Assembly: GCF_034314165.1 (NCBI RefSeq)
Contig: NZ_JAVIWK010000001.1
Location: forward strand, 5,781,001-5,845,000
Direction: 5' to 3'
DNA: 64,000 nucleotides
Source: Pseudomonas sp. Bout1
GTDB taxonomy: Bacteria > Pseudomonadota > Gammaproteobacteria > Pseudomonadales > Pseudomonadaceae
The stretch's first letter is position 1. The number at the start of each line of letters is the position of its first letter. The notes beneath the pieces are model-generated. The model searched no databases and was not told the DNA's origin. It saw only the letters and a program-made list of their open reading frames with translations. Positions 45,684 to 57,522 of the stretch are shown here, piece after piece. The position numbers and the translations under genes were made by a program.

Positions 45684-46162
45684 AAACAGAGCAATGCTTC
45701 AGCTGCGGCAGGCATGACGGAATGCATCACTTCTCAGGACGTAGCGAAACATCGGAAGTCAAAGGTTTGCATCGCCGTATAGACGATCTGTCTGGATGGG
45801 AGTGCCAGGCATGTGGAGAGGTGATCCTGGACCCCGAAGACGCGGAACGCTATTCAGACCACTGCGATGAAATCGTTCACAGTTTCAGGCAGATGGTCGG
45901 CACCGAGATGAAGCGCATACGCCGCAAACTGCACCTTTCACAAAAAGAAACGGTACAACTGCTATCGGGTGGCGGCCACAACGCCTTATCTCGTTACGAG
46001 CGTGGTGAGGTATTGCCCCCCAAATCCCTGGTAGTCCTGATGCGTTTGCTTGAGCGTCACCCCCACTTGCTGGTCGAAGCAAAAATCCTGAGTGAAGGCG
46101 CAGATCTTCGCAATTCCGTGCATACGGTACATAAAGAGCACGAGACCCTGACGACAACTTGA
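45680..46162 (+). CDS. mqsA: MqsA-family antitoxin
   Basis: Antitoxin and autoregulator of 160 residues. The N-terminal zinc domain has C6-x2-C9 and C42-x2-C45, and binds the toxin; the C-terminal XRE helix-turn-helix includes LSQKETVQLLSGGGHNALSRYERGE, with the Asn and Arg that contact DNA in E. coli MqsA. It is about 25 residues longer than the E. coli protein at the C terminus (LSEGADLRNSVHTVHKEHE). It overlaps mqsR by ATGA and is followed by a terminator. Confidence 0.92.
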   Translation: MKTEQCFSCGRHDGMHHFSGRSETSEVKGLHRRIDDLSGWECQACGEVILDPEDAERYSDHCDEIVHSFRQMVGTEMKRIRRKLHLSQKETVQLLSGGGHNALSRYERGEVLPPKSLVVLMRLLERHPHLLVEAKILSEGADLRNSVHTVHKEHETLTTT

Positions 46163-46171
46163 TTGATGGCA

Positions 46172-46204
46172 AAAATAAACCCGGCACCAGGCCGGGTTTA
46201 TTGT
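46172..46204. terminator. Bidirectional terminator between mqsA and aapP
   Basis: Perfect 10-bp stem TAAACCCGGC/GCCGGGTTTA with a five-base loop, A-run before and TTGTTT after, so it serves both converging operons. Confidence 0.9.
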
Positions 46205-46223
46205 TTCAAGCATCACTCATCGA

Positions 46224-46988
46224 TCAATGCAGAATCTGGCTCAGGAACAACTTGGTCCGATCATTTTGCGGGTTGTCGAAGAAGTCATTCGGCGCCGCCT
46301 GTTCAACGATCTCGCCCTTGTCCATGAAGATCACGCGGTTGGCCACGGTGCGCGCAAAACCCATTTCGTGGGTCACGCAGAGCATGGTCATGCCGTCTTC
46401 CGCCAGGCCGATCATGGTGTCCAGAACTTCCTTCACCATCTCCGGATCGAGCGCCGAAGTCGGCTCATCGAACAGCATGATTTTCGGCTTCATGCACAAC
46501 GCACGGGCAATCGCCACACGCTGTTGCTGGCCGCCGGACAGTTGCCCCGGAAACTTGTGGGCCTGTTCCGGAATACGCACGCGCTCAAGGTAGTGCATGG
46601 CAATTTCTTCAGCCTTGCGCTTGGGCATCTTGCGCACCCACATCGGTGCCAGCGTGCAGTTCTGCAGGATGGTCAGGTGCGGGAACAGGTTGAAGTGCTG
46701 GAACACCATGCCGACTTCGCGACGGATCGCTTCGATCTGCTTGAGGTCGTTGGTCAGCTCCACGCCATCGACCACAATGCGGCCCTGCTGGTGCTCTTCC
46801 AGACGGTTGAGGCAGCGAATGGTGGTGGACTTGCCGGAACCCGATGGGCCGCACAGCACGATACGCTCGCCCTGCTTGACGTTCAGGTTGATGTCTTTCA
46901 ACACGTGGAACTGGCCGTACCACTTGTTGACGCCCTGCATCTGAATAATGCCTTCAGGGCTCACAGGCTGTTTGATCGCTTCACTCAT
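46224..46988 (-). CDS. aapP: General L-amino-acid ABC transporter ATPase
   Basis: ATPase of 254 residues. Walker [11 protein letters not shown]-loop region [13 protein letters not shown], signature [15 protein letters not shown], Walker [14 protein letters not shown], and H-loop VTHEMGFA are all intact. It powers the two permeases upstream. I chose the ATG at 46988 because AGGAG precedes it; the frame's upstream portion is part of the aapM 3' end. Last gene of aapJQMP. Confidence 0.93.
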   Translation of the reverse strand: MSEAIKQPVSPEGIIQMQGVNKWYGQFHVLKDINLNVKQGERIVLCGPSGSGKSTTIRCLNRLEEHQQGRIVVDGVELTNDLKQIEAIRREVGMVFQHFNLFPHLTILQNCTLAPMWVRKMPKRKAEEIAMHYLERVRIPEQAHKFPGQLSGGQQQRVAIARALCMKPKIMLFDEPTSALDPEMVKEVLDTMIGLAEDGMTMLCVTHEMGFARTVANRVIFMDKGEIVEQAAPNDFFDNPQNDRTKLFLSQILH

Positions 46989-46998
46989 CACAAAACTC

Positions 46999-48096
46999 CT
47001 AACGCTTGTGGCCTGTGTCCAGCTTGTGTTCCAAATGAATGGAATAGCGGGACATACCAAAACAGAAAATCCAGAACACCAGGGCGGCGAACACGTAGCC
47101 TTCAGTGGCCATGCCCAACCATTTCGGGTCGGCGGCAGCTTGCTTGACGCTGTTGAGCAGGTCGAACAGGCCGATGATGATCACAAGGCTGGTGTCCTTG
47201 AACAACGCGATAAACGTGTTGACGATGCCCGGGATCACCATCTTCAGCGCCTGGGGCAGAATCACCAGGCCCATGCTGCGCCAGTAACCCAGGCCCATCG
47301 CTGCAGCGGCTTCGTACTGGCCCTTGGGAATGGCCTGCAAACCACCGCGCACCACTTCGGCCACGTAGGCCGACTGGAACAGGATCACGCCGATCAACGC
47401 CCGCAGCAGTTTGTCGATGCCCATGCCTTCGGGCAGGAACAGCGGCAACATCACCGACGACATGAACAGCACCGTGATCAACGGCACACCGCGCCAGAAT
47501 TCGATGAAGGTCACGCAGACCACACGAATCGCCGGCATGTTCGAACGCCGACCCAGCGCCAGCACGATGCCCAGCGGCAACGCGCCTGCGATACCCACCG
47601 TGGCGATCACCAGGGTCAGCATCAAGCCGCCCCATTGGCTGGTAGCCACGTTGGTCATGCCGAAGATCCCGCCGTGCAGCAGGAAGTAGGCAACGATCGG
47701 GTACACCACCAAAAAGCTCAGGCCGTAGGCCGCCTTGCGGGTAAAGCGCGAGATGAACAACGGCGCCACACCAACAATGGCCAACCACACGGTGAGGTCT
47801 ACGCGCCAGCGCAAGTCGCCGGGGTAGTAGCCATACATGAACTGCCCGAAGCGCTGTTGGATAAACACCCAGCAGGCGCCCTCCTTGGTGCAGTCGGCGC
47901 GGGTGGTACCGACCCAGTTCGCATCCAGGATCGCCCAGTGCAGGATCGGCGGCACTACCAGGTAGACCAGGTAGAACGCGAGCAACGTCAGCAGGGTATT
48001 GAGCCAGCTGGAAAACAGGTTGGCACGCATCCACGCCATCGGCCCGAAGACCTTGTTGGGTGGCGGCATGTCGGGTTTGAAAATATGAGAAGTCAT
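46999..48096 (-). CDS. aapM: General L-amino-acid ABC transporter permease AapM
   Basis: Inner-membrane permease of 365 residues, longer than the usual 220-residue HisM proteins, as in AapM of Rhizobium and BztC. The HisM-type core is in the C-terminal two-thirds with the EAA loop [18 protein letters not shown] near 265-282. It pairs with AapQ. It lies ten bases after aapQ and ten before aapP. Confidence 0.92.
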   Translation of the reverse strand: MTSHIFKPDMPPPNKVFGPMAWMRANLFSSWLNTLLTLLAFYLVYLVVPPILHWAILDANWVGTTRADCTKEGACWVFIQQRFGQFMYGYYPGDLRWRVDLTVWLAIVGVAPLFISRFTRKAAYGLSFLVVYPIVAYFLLHGGIFGMTNVATSQWGGLMLTLVIATVGIAGALPLGIVLALGRRSNMPAIRVVCVTFIEFWRGVPLITVLFMSSVMLPLFLPEGMGIDKLLRALIGVILFQSAYVAEVVRGGLQAIPKGQYEAAAAMGLGYWRSMGLVILPQALKMVIPGIVNTFIALFKDTSLVIIIGLFDLLNSVKQAAADPKWLGMATEGYVFAALVFWIFCFGMSRYSIHLEHKLDTGHKR

Positions 48097-48106
48097 GCTG
48101 GTTTCC

Positions 48107-49288
48107 TCACCGCTCGATCAGCGCAATGCGCTTGTTGTACCAGTTCATCAGCAGGGAAATGCTGATGCTGATCGCCAGGTACACGCTCATGGTGATGGCA
48201 ATAACCTCGATGGCCTGGCCGGTCTGGTTGAGCACCGTGCCGGCAAACAGCGAAACCATTTCCGGGTAACCGATACCGGCCGCCAATGACGAGTTTTTCG
48301 CCAGGTTCAGGTATTGGCTGGTCAGCGGCGGGATGATCACGCGCAGGGCTTGCGGGATGATCACCTTGCGCAAGGTCGGACCGTTGCGCAGCCCGAGGGA
48401 GCGCGCCGCTTCGGTCTGGCCGTGGCTGACGGACTTGATGCCGGAACGCACGATTTCGGCGATAAACGCCGCGGTGTACACGGTCAGGGCCAGGGTCAGC
48501 GCCAGCAGTTCGGGAATCAGTACCCAGCCGCCTACGAAGTTGAAGCCTTGCAGCTTGGGCATTTCCCAGTGCAACGGTGCGCCGAAGATCAATGCACACA
48601 ACGCCGGGATCACCACCAACAGCGCCAGGCCCACCCAGAATTTGTGGAACGCAACACCGGTGGCTTCAAAGCGCTTGTTGGCCCAACGGGTCATCAGCAC
48701 GATGGCGATGATCGCCACCACGACGCTGATCACAAACGGCCAGAAACCGTCCGCCATCAGCGCGGCAGGCATGTTCAGGCCACGGCTGCTGACAAAGAAC
48801 GTGTCGCCGAAGTTGTGACTGTTACGCGGCCCTGGCATCGTCAGGAAGACCGCGAAGTACCAGAACAGGATCTGCAGCAGTGGCGGGATGTTGCGGAACA
48901 CTTCCACATACACGGTCGCCAGCTTGTTGATCATCCAGTTGGGCGACAGGCGCGCCACGCCAATGATGAACCCGAGGATGGTCGCCAGGACCACGCCGAT
49001 CACGGTCACCAGCAAGGTGTTGAGCAGACCGATCACAAAGACCCGGGCATAGCTGTCCGATTCGGTGTAGTCGATCAGGTGTTGAGCGATACCGAAGCCG
49101 GCACTGCGCTCAAGAAAGTCGAAACCCGAGGTAATGCCCCGGTGCTGAAGGTTGGTTTGCGTGTTGTTGAACAGGTACCAGCCCAACGAGACCACCGCCA
49201 CAATCGTGATGATCTGGAATAGCCACGCACGCACTTTTGGATCACTGAAGCTGAGCTTCTGTTTTGGTGCGCCGATTTGATTTTGCAT
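48107..49288 (-). CDS. aapQ: General L-amino-acid ABC transporter permease AapQ
   Basis: Inner-membrane permease of 393 residues of the AapQ/BztB type, with an N-terminal helix pair and a large periplasmic insert before the conserved core. The EAA loop reads GQTEAARSLGLRNGPTLRK near 310-328. Its start lies 72 bases downstream of the aapJ stop, after a stem-loop. Confidence 0.92.
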   Translation of the reverse strand: MQNQIGAPKQKLSFSDPKVRAWLFQIITIVAVVSLGWYLFNNTQTNLQHRGITSGFDFLERSAGFGIAQHLIDYTESDSYARVFVIGLLNTLLVTVIGVVLATILGFIIGVARLSPNWMINKLATVYVEVFRNIPPLLQILFWYFAVFLTMPGPRNSHNFGDTFFVSSRGLNMPAALMADGFWPFVISVVVAIIAIVLMTRWANKRFEATGVAFHKFWVGLALLVVIPALCALIFGAPLHWEMPKLQGFNFVGGWVLIPELLALTLALTVYTAAFIAEIVRSGIKSVSHGQTEAARSLGLRNGPTLRKVIIPQALRVIIPPLTSQYLNLAKNSSLAAGIGYPEMVSLFAGTVLNQTGQAIEVIAITMSVYLAISISISLLMNWYNKRIALIER

Positions 49289-49318
49289 TAAGTGCCCCAG
49301 GAATAATGGAACAGAACA

Positions 49319-49345
49319 TCACCCGGCGGTTGGCCCACCGGGTGA
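49319..49345 (-). terminator. Stem-loop between aapJ and aapQ (attenuator)
   Basis: TCACCCGG pairs with CCGGGTGA around an 11-base loop, without T-run. Such intercistronic stem-loops after binding-protein genes usually stabilise the upstream message or lower downstream expression. Confidence 0.6.
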
Positions 49346-49360
49346 CAGAACCATCAGCGA

Positions 49361-50392
49361 TCAGCGCACAGGTGGTGCGTATTGAATGCCACCGTTGGTC
49401 CACAGTGCGTTCAGGCCACGATCGATTTCCAGGGGAGTGGTTTTGCCGAGGTTTTTCTCGAACACTTCACCGTAGTTACCGACTTGCTTGACGATCTGTA
49501 CGACCCAGTCTTTCTTCACTTTCAGGTCTTTGCCGTATTCGCCGTCAGCACCCAGCAGACGGGCAACGTCCGGGTTCTTGGTGGACTTGGCTTCAGCTTC
49601 GACGTTTTTGGAGGTGATGCCGGCTTCTTCAGCGTTGAGCATGGCGTAGCCAACCCAGCGCACGATGGCCAGCCACTCGTCGTCGCCGTTACGCACGACA
49701 GGGCCCAGTGGTTCTTTGGAAATGGTTTCCGGCAGCACCACGTAGTCCTTCGGCGAGGCCAGCTTGCTGCGCTGTGCGTAGAGCTGGGACTTGTCGGAGG
49801 TCAGTACGTCGCAACGACCGGATTCCAGCGACTTGGCGCTTTCATCGGAGGTGTCGAACGTGATCGGGGTGTACTTCAGGTTGTTGGCGCGGAAGTAGTC
49901 GGAAACGTTCAGCTCAGTGGTGGTACCGGCCTGGATGCAGATGGTTGCACCGTCCAGTTCCTTGGCGCTTTTTACACCCAGCTTGTTGTTCACCAGGAAG
50001 CCAACACCGTCGTAGTAGGTGATGAAGCCCGGGAATTTCAGGCCCATGCCGGCATCGCGAGAGCTGGTCATGGTGGTGTTGCGCGACAGGATGTCGACTT
50101 CGCCAGACTGAAGCGCGGTGAAACGCTCCTTGGCATTCAACTGGCTGAATTTGACCTTGGTTGCATCGCCGAATACGGCAGCGGCAACAGCACGGCACAC
50201 GTCAGCGTCAATCCCGAGGATCTTGCCGCTGGCGTCCGGCACCGAGAAGCCCGGCAGACCGTCGCTCACGCCACACTGCACAAAGCCTTTCTTCTGCACG
50301 GCGTCCAGGGTGGCGCCAGCCTGGGCGAAACCACTGACACCCAGTACGGTAGCCGCGGTCACGATGGCCAGGGTGGATTTCAATACCTTCAT
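49361..50392 (-). CDS. aapJ: General L-amino-acid ABC transporter binding protein
   Basis: Periplasmic solute-binding protein of 343 residues (SBP family 3). Signal peptide MKVLKSTLAIVTAATVLGVSGFAQA, then VQCGVSDGLPGFSVPDASGKILGIDADVCRAVAAAVFG, the family's N-terminal signature. GGAGG lies seven bases before the ATG. First gene of the four-gene aap operon; broad L-amino-acid specificity is known for this family. Confidence 0.94.
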   Translation of the reverse strand: MKVLKSTLAIVTAATVLGVSGFAQAGATLDAVQKKGFVQCGVSDGLPGFSVPDASGKILGIDADVCRAVAAAVFGDATKVKFSQLNAKERFTALQSGEVDILSRNTTMTSSRDAGMGLKFPGFITYYDGVGFLVNNKLGVKSAKELDGATICIQAGTTTELNVSDYFRANNLKYTPITFDTSDESAKSLESGRCDVLTSDKSQLYAQRSKLASPKDYVVLPETISKEPLGPVVRNGDDEWLAIVRWVGYAMLNAEEAGITSKNVEAEAKSTKNPDVARLLGADGEYGKDLKVKKDWVVQIVKQVGNYGEVFEKNLGKTTPLEIDRGLNALWTNGGIQYAPPVR

Positions 50393-51396
<1,004 letters not shown>

Positions 51397-51492
51397 AAAC
51401 CACCCATTGTGTAGCCGTATGACCAACGCACTACGCCGCGCCCGATTCTTGCATTACACTGGCCGGCGTACATTCCTTAACCAATTGATGAG

Positions 51493-52980
51493 ATGACCGT
51501 GCTCAAAGCACTCAAGAAGATGTTTGGTAAAAGCGAGGCTGAGCAGCTCGCGCCAGGTTCCAGTGCCCCCGCCCACGTTCAAGGCAGCCGCAATGACGGC
51601 CAGCAGACTGGCCGGACCGCACCTGTAGCCGCGCCAAAAAAAGAGCCGGTGACCACACCCGCCACGGTTAATGTCGCTGAAGAACAACCCACCGAGACGC
51701 CACGCCAGGAGCCACGCCAGGAAAAACCGCGCCGCGAACGCGCGCCCAAACCTGTGGTTATTCCCTGGAAACTGGAAGACTTCGCCGTCGAACCCCAGGA
51801 AGGCAAAACCCGCTTTCATGACTTCAAGCTCGCCCCGGAACTGATGCACGCCATCCAGGACCTGGGGTTCCCGTACTGCACGCCGATCCAGGCGCAGGTA
51901 CTGGGTTTCACCCTCGCCGGCAAAGATGCCATCGGGCGGGCGCAGACCGGCACCGGCAAGACCGCCGCGTTCCTGATCTCGATCATCACGCAACTGCTGG
52001 AAACCCCGCCGCCCAAAGAGCGCTACATGGGTGAGCCGCGCGCACTGATCATCGCCCCGACCCGGGAGCTGGTGGTGCAGATCGCCAAGGACGCCGCCGA
52101 CCTGACCAAATACACCGGCCTCAACGTCATGACGTTTGTCGGCGGCATGGACTTCGACAAGCAGCTCAAACACCTGGAAGCGCGCCACTGCGACATCCTG
52201 GTGGCTACGCCGGGCCGCTTGCTGGACTTCAACCAGCGCGGCGACGTGCATTTGGACATGGTCGAAGTGATGGTACTGGACGAAGCCGACCGCATGCTCG
52301 ACATGGGTTTCATCCCGCAAGTGCGCCAGATCATTCGCCAGACCCCGCCGAAAAACGAGCGCCAGACCCTGCTGTTCTCCGCGACCTTCACCGAAGACGT
52401 GATGAACCTCGCCAAGCAGTGGACCACCGACCCGTCCATCGTCGAGATCGAGGCACTCAACGTTGCCAGCGAGAACGTCGAACAGCACATCTATGCGGTC
52501 GCCGGCGCCGACAAATACAAGCTGCTCTACAACCTCGTCAACGACAACGGTTGGGAGCGAGTGATGGTGTTTGCCAACCGCAAGGACGAAGTGCGACGCA
52601 TCGAAGAGCGCCTGGTGCGTGATGGCGTCAACGCCGCGCAATTATCCGGCGACGTGCCGCAGCACAAGCGCATCAAGACCCTGGAAGGTTTTCGCGAAGG
52701 CAAGATTCGCGTGCTGGTGGCCACCGACGTGGCCGGGCGCGGGATTCACATCGATGGCATCAGCCACGTGATCAACTTCACCCTGCCGGAAGTGCCGGAC
52801 GACTACGTACACCGGATTGGCCGCACCGGCCGTGCGGGCGCGGCGGGCGTGTCGATCAGCTTTGCCGGTGAAGACGATTCGTATCAGCTGCCGTCGATCG
52901 AAACGTTGTTGGGCCGCAAGATCAGCTGCGAAACGCCGCCGACGCATTTGTTGCGCCCGGTGGAGCGCAAGCGCCCTTAA
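51493..52980 (+). CDS. rhlB: DEAD-box ATP-dependent RNA helicase RhlB
   Basis: RNA helicase of 495 residues. Helicase motifs in order: Q motif, [48 protein letters not shown] and [10 protein letters not shown]. The first 95 residues are a low-complexity, Pro/Gln/Lys/Arg-rich extension ([20 protein letters not shown]) absent from E. coli RhlB, a probable RNA- or degradosome-binding tail. Cytosolic; role in mRNA decay. Confidence 0.92.
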   Translation: MTVLKALKKMFGKSEAEQLAPGSSAPAHVQGSRNDGQQTGRTAPVAAPKKEPVTTPATVNVAEEQPTETPRQEPRQEKPRRERAPKPVVIPWKLEDFAVEPQEGKTRFHDFKLAPELMHAIQDLGFPYCTPIQAQVLGFTLAGKDAIGRAQTGTGKTAAFLISIITQLLETPPPKERYMGEPRALIIAPTRELVVQIAKDAADLTKYTGLNVMTFVGGMDFDKQLKHLEARHCDILVATPGRLLDFNQRGDVHLDMVEVMVLDEADRMLDMGFIPQVRQIIRQTPPKNERQTLLFSATFTEDVMNLAKQWTTDPSIVEIEALNVASENVEQHIYAVAGADKYKLLYNLVNDNGWERVMVFANRKDEVRRIEERLVRDGVNAAQLSGDVPQHKRIKTLEGFREGKIRVLVATDVAGRGIHIDGISHVINFTLPEVPDDYVHRIGRTGRAGAAGVSISFAGEDDSYQLPSIETLLGRKISCETPPTHLLRPVERKRP

Positions 52981-52998
52981 GCTGGAATGCGGTAAAAA

Positions 52999-54291
<1,293 letters not shown>

Positions 54292-54309
54292 CCCCTGAGG
54301 CGGGGGAGG

Positions 54310-54445
54310 TTGCTGTGGTGAGGGAGCTTGCTGTGGCAAGGGAGCTTGCTGTGGTGAGGGAGCTTGCTCCCGCTGGAGTGCGCAGCGCTCCCAGGATTTT
54401 TAGGGCCGCTACGCAGCCCAGCGGGAGCAAGCTCCCTCACTACAG
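54310..54445. repeat. Tandem 18-mer and inverted repeat
   Basis: Three head-to-tail copies of TTGCTGTGGTGAGGGAGC (54310-54363; the middle copy differs in two bases) followed by an inverted arm GAGCAAGCTCCCTCAC. It lies between the convergent dauA-like and moaE genes. Confidence 0.85.
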
Positions 54446-54450
54446 TTTGG

Positions 54451-54900
54451 TTATTTCCAGCGGTCAGCGGCAGCGTGGTCGCTGTCGCGCCCGTCCACCC
54501 AGCGTGGCCCTTCACTGGTGTTTTCCTTCTTCCAGAACGGCGCGCGCGTCTTCAGGTAGTCCATCACAAAGGCACAGGCATCGAACGCCGCCTGGCGATG
54601 GGCACTGGCCGCTGCCACGAACACGATCGGCTCACCGGGCTCCAGGGCGCCGATGCGGTGCAGCACTTCCAGCTTGAGCAGCGGCCAGCGTTGTTCAGCC
54701 TCCACTGTGATTTTGCCGAGGGCTTTTTCAGTCATGCCCGGATAATGCTCAAGGAACATTCCTGCCACATCCAGCCCATCGTTGAAGTCGCGCACATAGC
54801 CGACAAAACTCACCACTGCGCCCACGCCCACATTGGCCGCATGCATCGCGTTGACTTCAGCACCCGGATCAAACGCCTCGGCCTGCACCCGAATCGCCAT
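54451..54900 (-). CDS. moaE: Molybdopterin synthase catalytic subunit
   Basis: Cytosolic enzyme of 149 residues that, with MoaD, adds dithiolene sulphur to precursor Z. Motifs: GAVVSFVGYVRDFNDG, LEHYPGMTEKAL, HRIGALEPGEPIVFVAAASAHRQAAFDAC and the C-terminal PFWKKE lysine motif. It starts two bases after moaD. Confidence 0.95.
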   Translation of the reverse strand: MAIRVQAEAFDPGAEVNAMHAANVGVGAVVSFVGYVRDFNDGLDVAGMFLEHYPGMTEKALGKITVEAEQRWPLLKLEVLHRIGALEPGEPIVFVAAASAHRQAAFDACAFVMDYLKTRAPFWKKENTSEGPRWVDGRDSDHAAADRWK

Positions 54901-54902
54901 GG

Positions 54903-55145
54903 TCAGCCTCCGGTCACTGGCGGGAAAAATGCCACTTCGTCGCCATCAACCAGCGGCTCGTCCAGCGAACACAGTTCTTCGTTGCGGGCGCACATCAAGC
55001 CGGTTTCGTTGAGCACCTCAAAGCCGACATCCCCGGCCAATGCCTGGCGCACAGCTTCGATGGTGGCGAACTCGCCTTCGACTTCCAGCGAGTCCAGGTC
55101 TACGGCTTCGCGGTAACGGGCAAAAAACAGTACGGTGATGCTCAT
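54903..55145 (-). CDS. moaD: Molybdopterin synthase sulphur carrier subunit
   Basis: Ubiquitin-fold protein of 80 residues ending in the thiocarboxylate-forming Gly-Gly (PPVTGG). [18 protein letters not shown] is the typical start; the ATG at 55145 overlaps the moaC stop by four bases. Middle gene of moaCDE. Confidence 0.94.
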   Translation of the reverse strand: MSITVLFFARYREAVDLDSLEVEGEFATIEAVRQALAGDVGFEVLNETGLMCARNEELCSLDEPLVDGDEVAFFPPVTGG

Positions 55146-55615
55146 GCCTGGTCCGCCTTGAAATGCCCGCTCTTGCCGCCGAGTTTTTCCAGCAATCGGA
55201 TGTGTTCGATGGTCATGCCACGGTCCACGGCCTTGCACATGTCGTAGATCGTCAGGGCGGCGACACTGGCCGCCGTCAACGCTTCCATCTCCACGCCGGT
55301 CTGGCCGGAGAGTTTGCAGCGGGCGACGATATGCACGGCGTCCAGGCCATCGGCACTGAGCTCAACCTTGACCCCGGTGAGCATCAGCGGGTGACACAGG
55401 GGGATTAAATCACTGGTTTTTTTCGCTGCCTGGATCCCGGCGATGCGGGCCACGGCAAACACGTCGCCCTTGGGGTGGGCGCCGTCGACAATCATTTTCA
55501 GGGTTTCGGGCAACATGCGCACCCGCGCTTCGGCCACGGCTTCACGGAACGTCACGGCTTTTTCAGTGACGTCGACCATATGGGCGCGACCTTGGGAATC
55601 GAGATGAGTCAGCAC
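55142..55615 (-). CDS. moaC: Cyclic pyranopterin monophosphate synthase
   Basis: Enzyme of 157 residues of molybdenum cofactor biosynthesis. Its sequence closely follows E. coli MoaC ([66 protein letters not shown]). I chose the GTG at 55615 because AGGAG is upstream and alignment with MoaC begins there. Confidence 0.95.
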   Translation of the reverse strand: MLTHLDSQGRAHMVDVTEKAVTFREAVAEARVRMLPETLKMIVDGAHPKGDVFAVARIAGIQAAKKTSDLIPLCHPLMLTGVKVELSADGLDAVHIVARCKLSGQTGVEMEALTAASVAALTIYDMCKAVDRGMTIEHIRLLEKLGGKSGHFKADQA

Positions 55616-55664
55616 AGGGATACTCCTGATCAGGAGCCCCGATTGTAAACCCAACGCAGATCAA

Positions 55665-55770
55665 ATGTGGGAGCTGGCTTGTGTGGGAGCCGGGCTTGCC
55701 CGCGATAGCATCACCTCGGTGGTTCAGACAAACCGAGGTGATGCTATCGCAGGCAAGCCAGCTCCTACAT
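55665..55770. repeat. REP-type palindromic doublet
   Basis: Outer TGTGGGAGCTGGCTTG and CAAGCCAGCTCCTACA arms, inner perfect hairpin ATAGCATCACCTCGGT...ACCGAGGTGATGCTAT, between the phoH-like and moaC genes. Confidence 0.85.
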
Positions 55771-55779
55771 TGACCGTGC

Positions 55780-57174
55780 TTAGAGGTGAGATTCGGCGTA
55801 TTCGGCCAGAATCGAACGAGGGACTCCTTGCAGGGCGATGTGCACGCCGTTCGGGAAGTCCTTGAAGCGTTCCGTCAGGTAAGTCAGCCCGGAGCTGGTC
55901 GCGGACAGGTAAGGGGTGTCGATCTGTGCCAGGTTGCCCAGGCACACCACTTTGGAACCGGCGCCGGCACGGGTGATGATGGTTTTCATCTGGTGCGGGG
56001 TAAGGTTCTGGCATTCATCGATCAAAATCAGGCTTTGCTGGAAGCTGCGACCTCGGATGTAGTTGAGGGATTTGAACTGCAACGGCACTTTGCTGAGGAT
56101 GTAGTCGACGCTGCCATGGGTGTTTTCGTCATCCATGTGCAAGGCTTCGAGGTTGTCGGTGATCGCCCCCAGCCACGGCTCCATTTTCTCCGCTTCGGTG
56201 CCGGGCAAAAACCCGATCTCCTGGTCCAGGCCCTGCACGCTGCGGGTGGCGATGATGCGGCGATAGCGTTTGGTAACCATGGTCTGTTCGATGGCGGCAG
56301 CCAGGGCGAGGATAGTTTTCCCCGAGCCTGCGGCGCCGGTCAGGTTGACCAGGTGGATGTCCGGATCAAGCAAGGCATACAGCGCCAGGCTTTGGTAGAT
56401 ATCACGCGGTTTCAGGCCCCAGGCTTCCTGGTGCAACAGGGGTTCCTGATGCAGGTCGAGGATCAGCAGCTTGTCGACCTGGATCTCTTTGATCCAGCCC
56501 ACAAAACCCTGTTCGTCGATGATGAATTCGTTGATGTGCACGGCCGGCAGGTTGTCGATCAGCTGTACCTGGTGCCAGGTGCGGCCATGGTCCTGACGGG
56601 TTTCAACTTTGCTCACACGGTCCCAGAACGAGCCGGTCATGGTGTGATAACCCCGCGACAGCATCGACACGTCGTCGACAAGCTGGTCGGTACTGTAGTC
56701 CTCGGCAGCGATCCCACACGCTCGTGCCTTGAGGCGCATATTGATGTCTTTGGTCACCAGCACCAGGCGCAAGTCCTTGTCGCGCGCATGCAGGTCGATC
56801 AATTGGTTGATGATTTTGTTGTCGTTCAGGTTTTCCGGCAACAGGCTGTTGGGCTCGTTGCGCTTGTTCATCAGAATCGACAGCAAGCCCTTGGGCCCGC
56901 TTTTGCCACGCTGGATAGGCACGCCGACTTCAACATCCTCAGGCGAGGCTTCACCCAGGGTCTTGTCGATCAGGCGGATGGCCTGGCGGCATTCGGCGGC
57001 AACGCTGTGGTGCCCGCTTTTGAGTTTGTCGAGTTCCTCAAGCACGATCATCGGGATGGCGACGTGGTGTTCTTCGAAGTTAAGCAGTGCGTTTGGATCG
57101 TGAATCAGTACGTTGGTATCAAGCACATAAAGGATTGGCTGGTCGGAAGAAGGGTTACGTCCATGATCATCCAT
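55780..57174 (-). CDS. PIN-domain and PhoH-domain ATPase (YlaK type)
   Basis: Protein of 464 residues with an N-terminal PIN ribonuclease-fold domain (about 12-150: YVLDTNVLIHDPNALLNFEEH) and a C-terminal PhoH P-loop domain (about 245-460, Walker A GAAGSGKTILALA and IDECQNLTPHQMKTI). This PIN-PhoH fusion is a common stress-linked RNA helicase/nuclease architecture. Transcribed alone, beyond a REP element. Confidence 0.93.
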   Translation of the reverse strand: MDDHGRNPSSDQPILYVLDTNVLIHDPNALLNFEEHHVAIPMIVLEELDKLKSGHHSVAAECRQAIRLIDKTLGEASPEDVEVGVPIQRGKSGPKGLLSILMNKRNEPNSLLPENLNDNKIINQLIDLHARDKDLRLVLVTKDINMRLKARACGIAAEDYSTDQLVDDVSMLSRGYHTMTGSFWDRVSKVETRQDHGRTWHQVQLIDNLPAVHINEFIIDEQGFVGWIKEIQVDKLLILDLHQEPLLHQEAWGLKPRDIYQSLALYALLDPDIHLVNLTGAAGSGKTILALAAAIEQTMVTKRYRRIIATRSVQGLDQEIGFLPGTEAEKMEPWLGAITDNLEALHMDDENTHGSVDYILSKVPLQFKSLNYIRGRSFQQSLILIDECQNLTPHQMKTIITRAGAGSKVVCLGNLAQIDTPYLSATSSGLTYLTERFKDFPNGVHIALQGVPRSILAEYAESHL

Positions 57175-57522
57175 ACTCGGTCACCTTTGTGGGAGCCAGT
57201 CGACGCAATACCGCGACAGTGCTGCGCCTCGATTCGACCGTCGAACGCACTTGAGGGGCGTCAAGTGCGGTGCACACAAGAGGTGTCTTGGAAGACGCCA
57301 CCTGTGTTGCAGGGTTCGGCTGTCTGTCTTCGTAATACCGCAAAACACATGACAGGAAAAAGCACTTTGACGCTTTTTTGAAGTTTATTTTTCAGGATGA
57401 CGAATAGCACTAGGCGAGCCGGCATTGCACCGTTAAAGTCGGAAGTCCGCCTGTATCGAAATATCTCCAACTTTTGCCGCCACCCAACCTCAGCCCCAAC
57501 AGGGCCGGGCACTTGGTCATTT
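57175..57522. other. Gap without a supported gene
   Basis: About 350 bases upstream of the PhoH-like gene. Short open frames here lack ribosome sites and recognisable content. It probably carries the PhoH-like gene's promoter. Confidence 0.55.
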
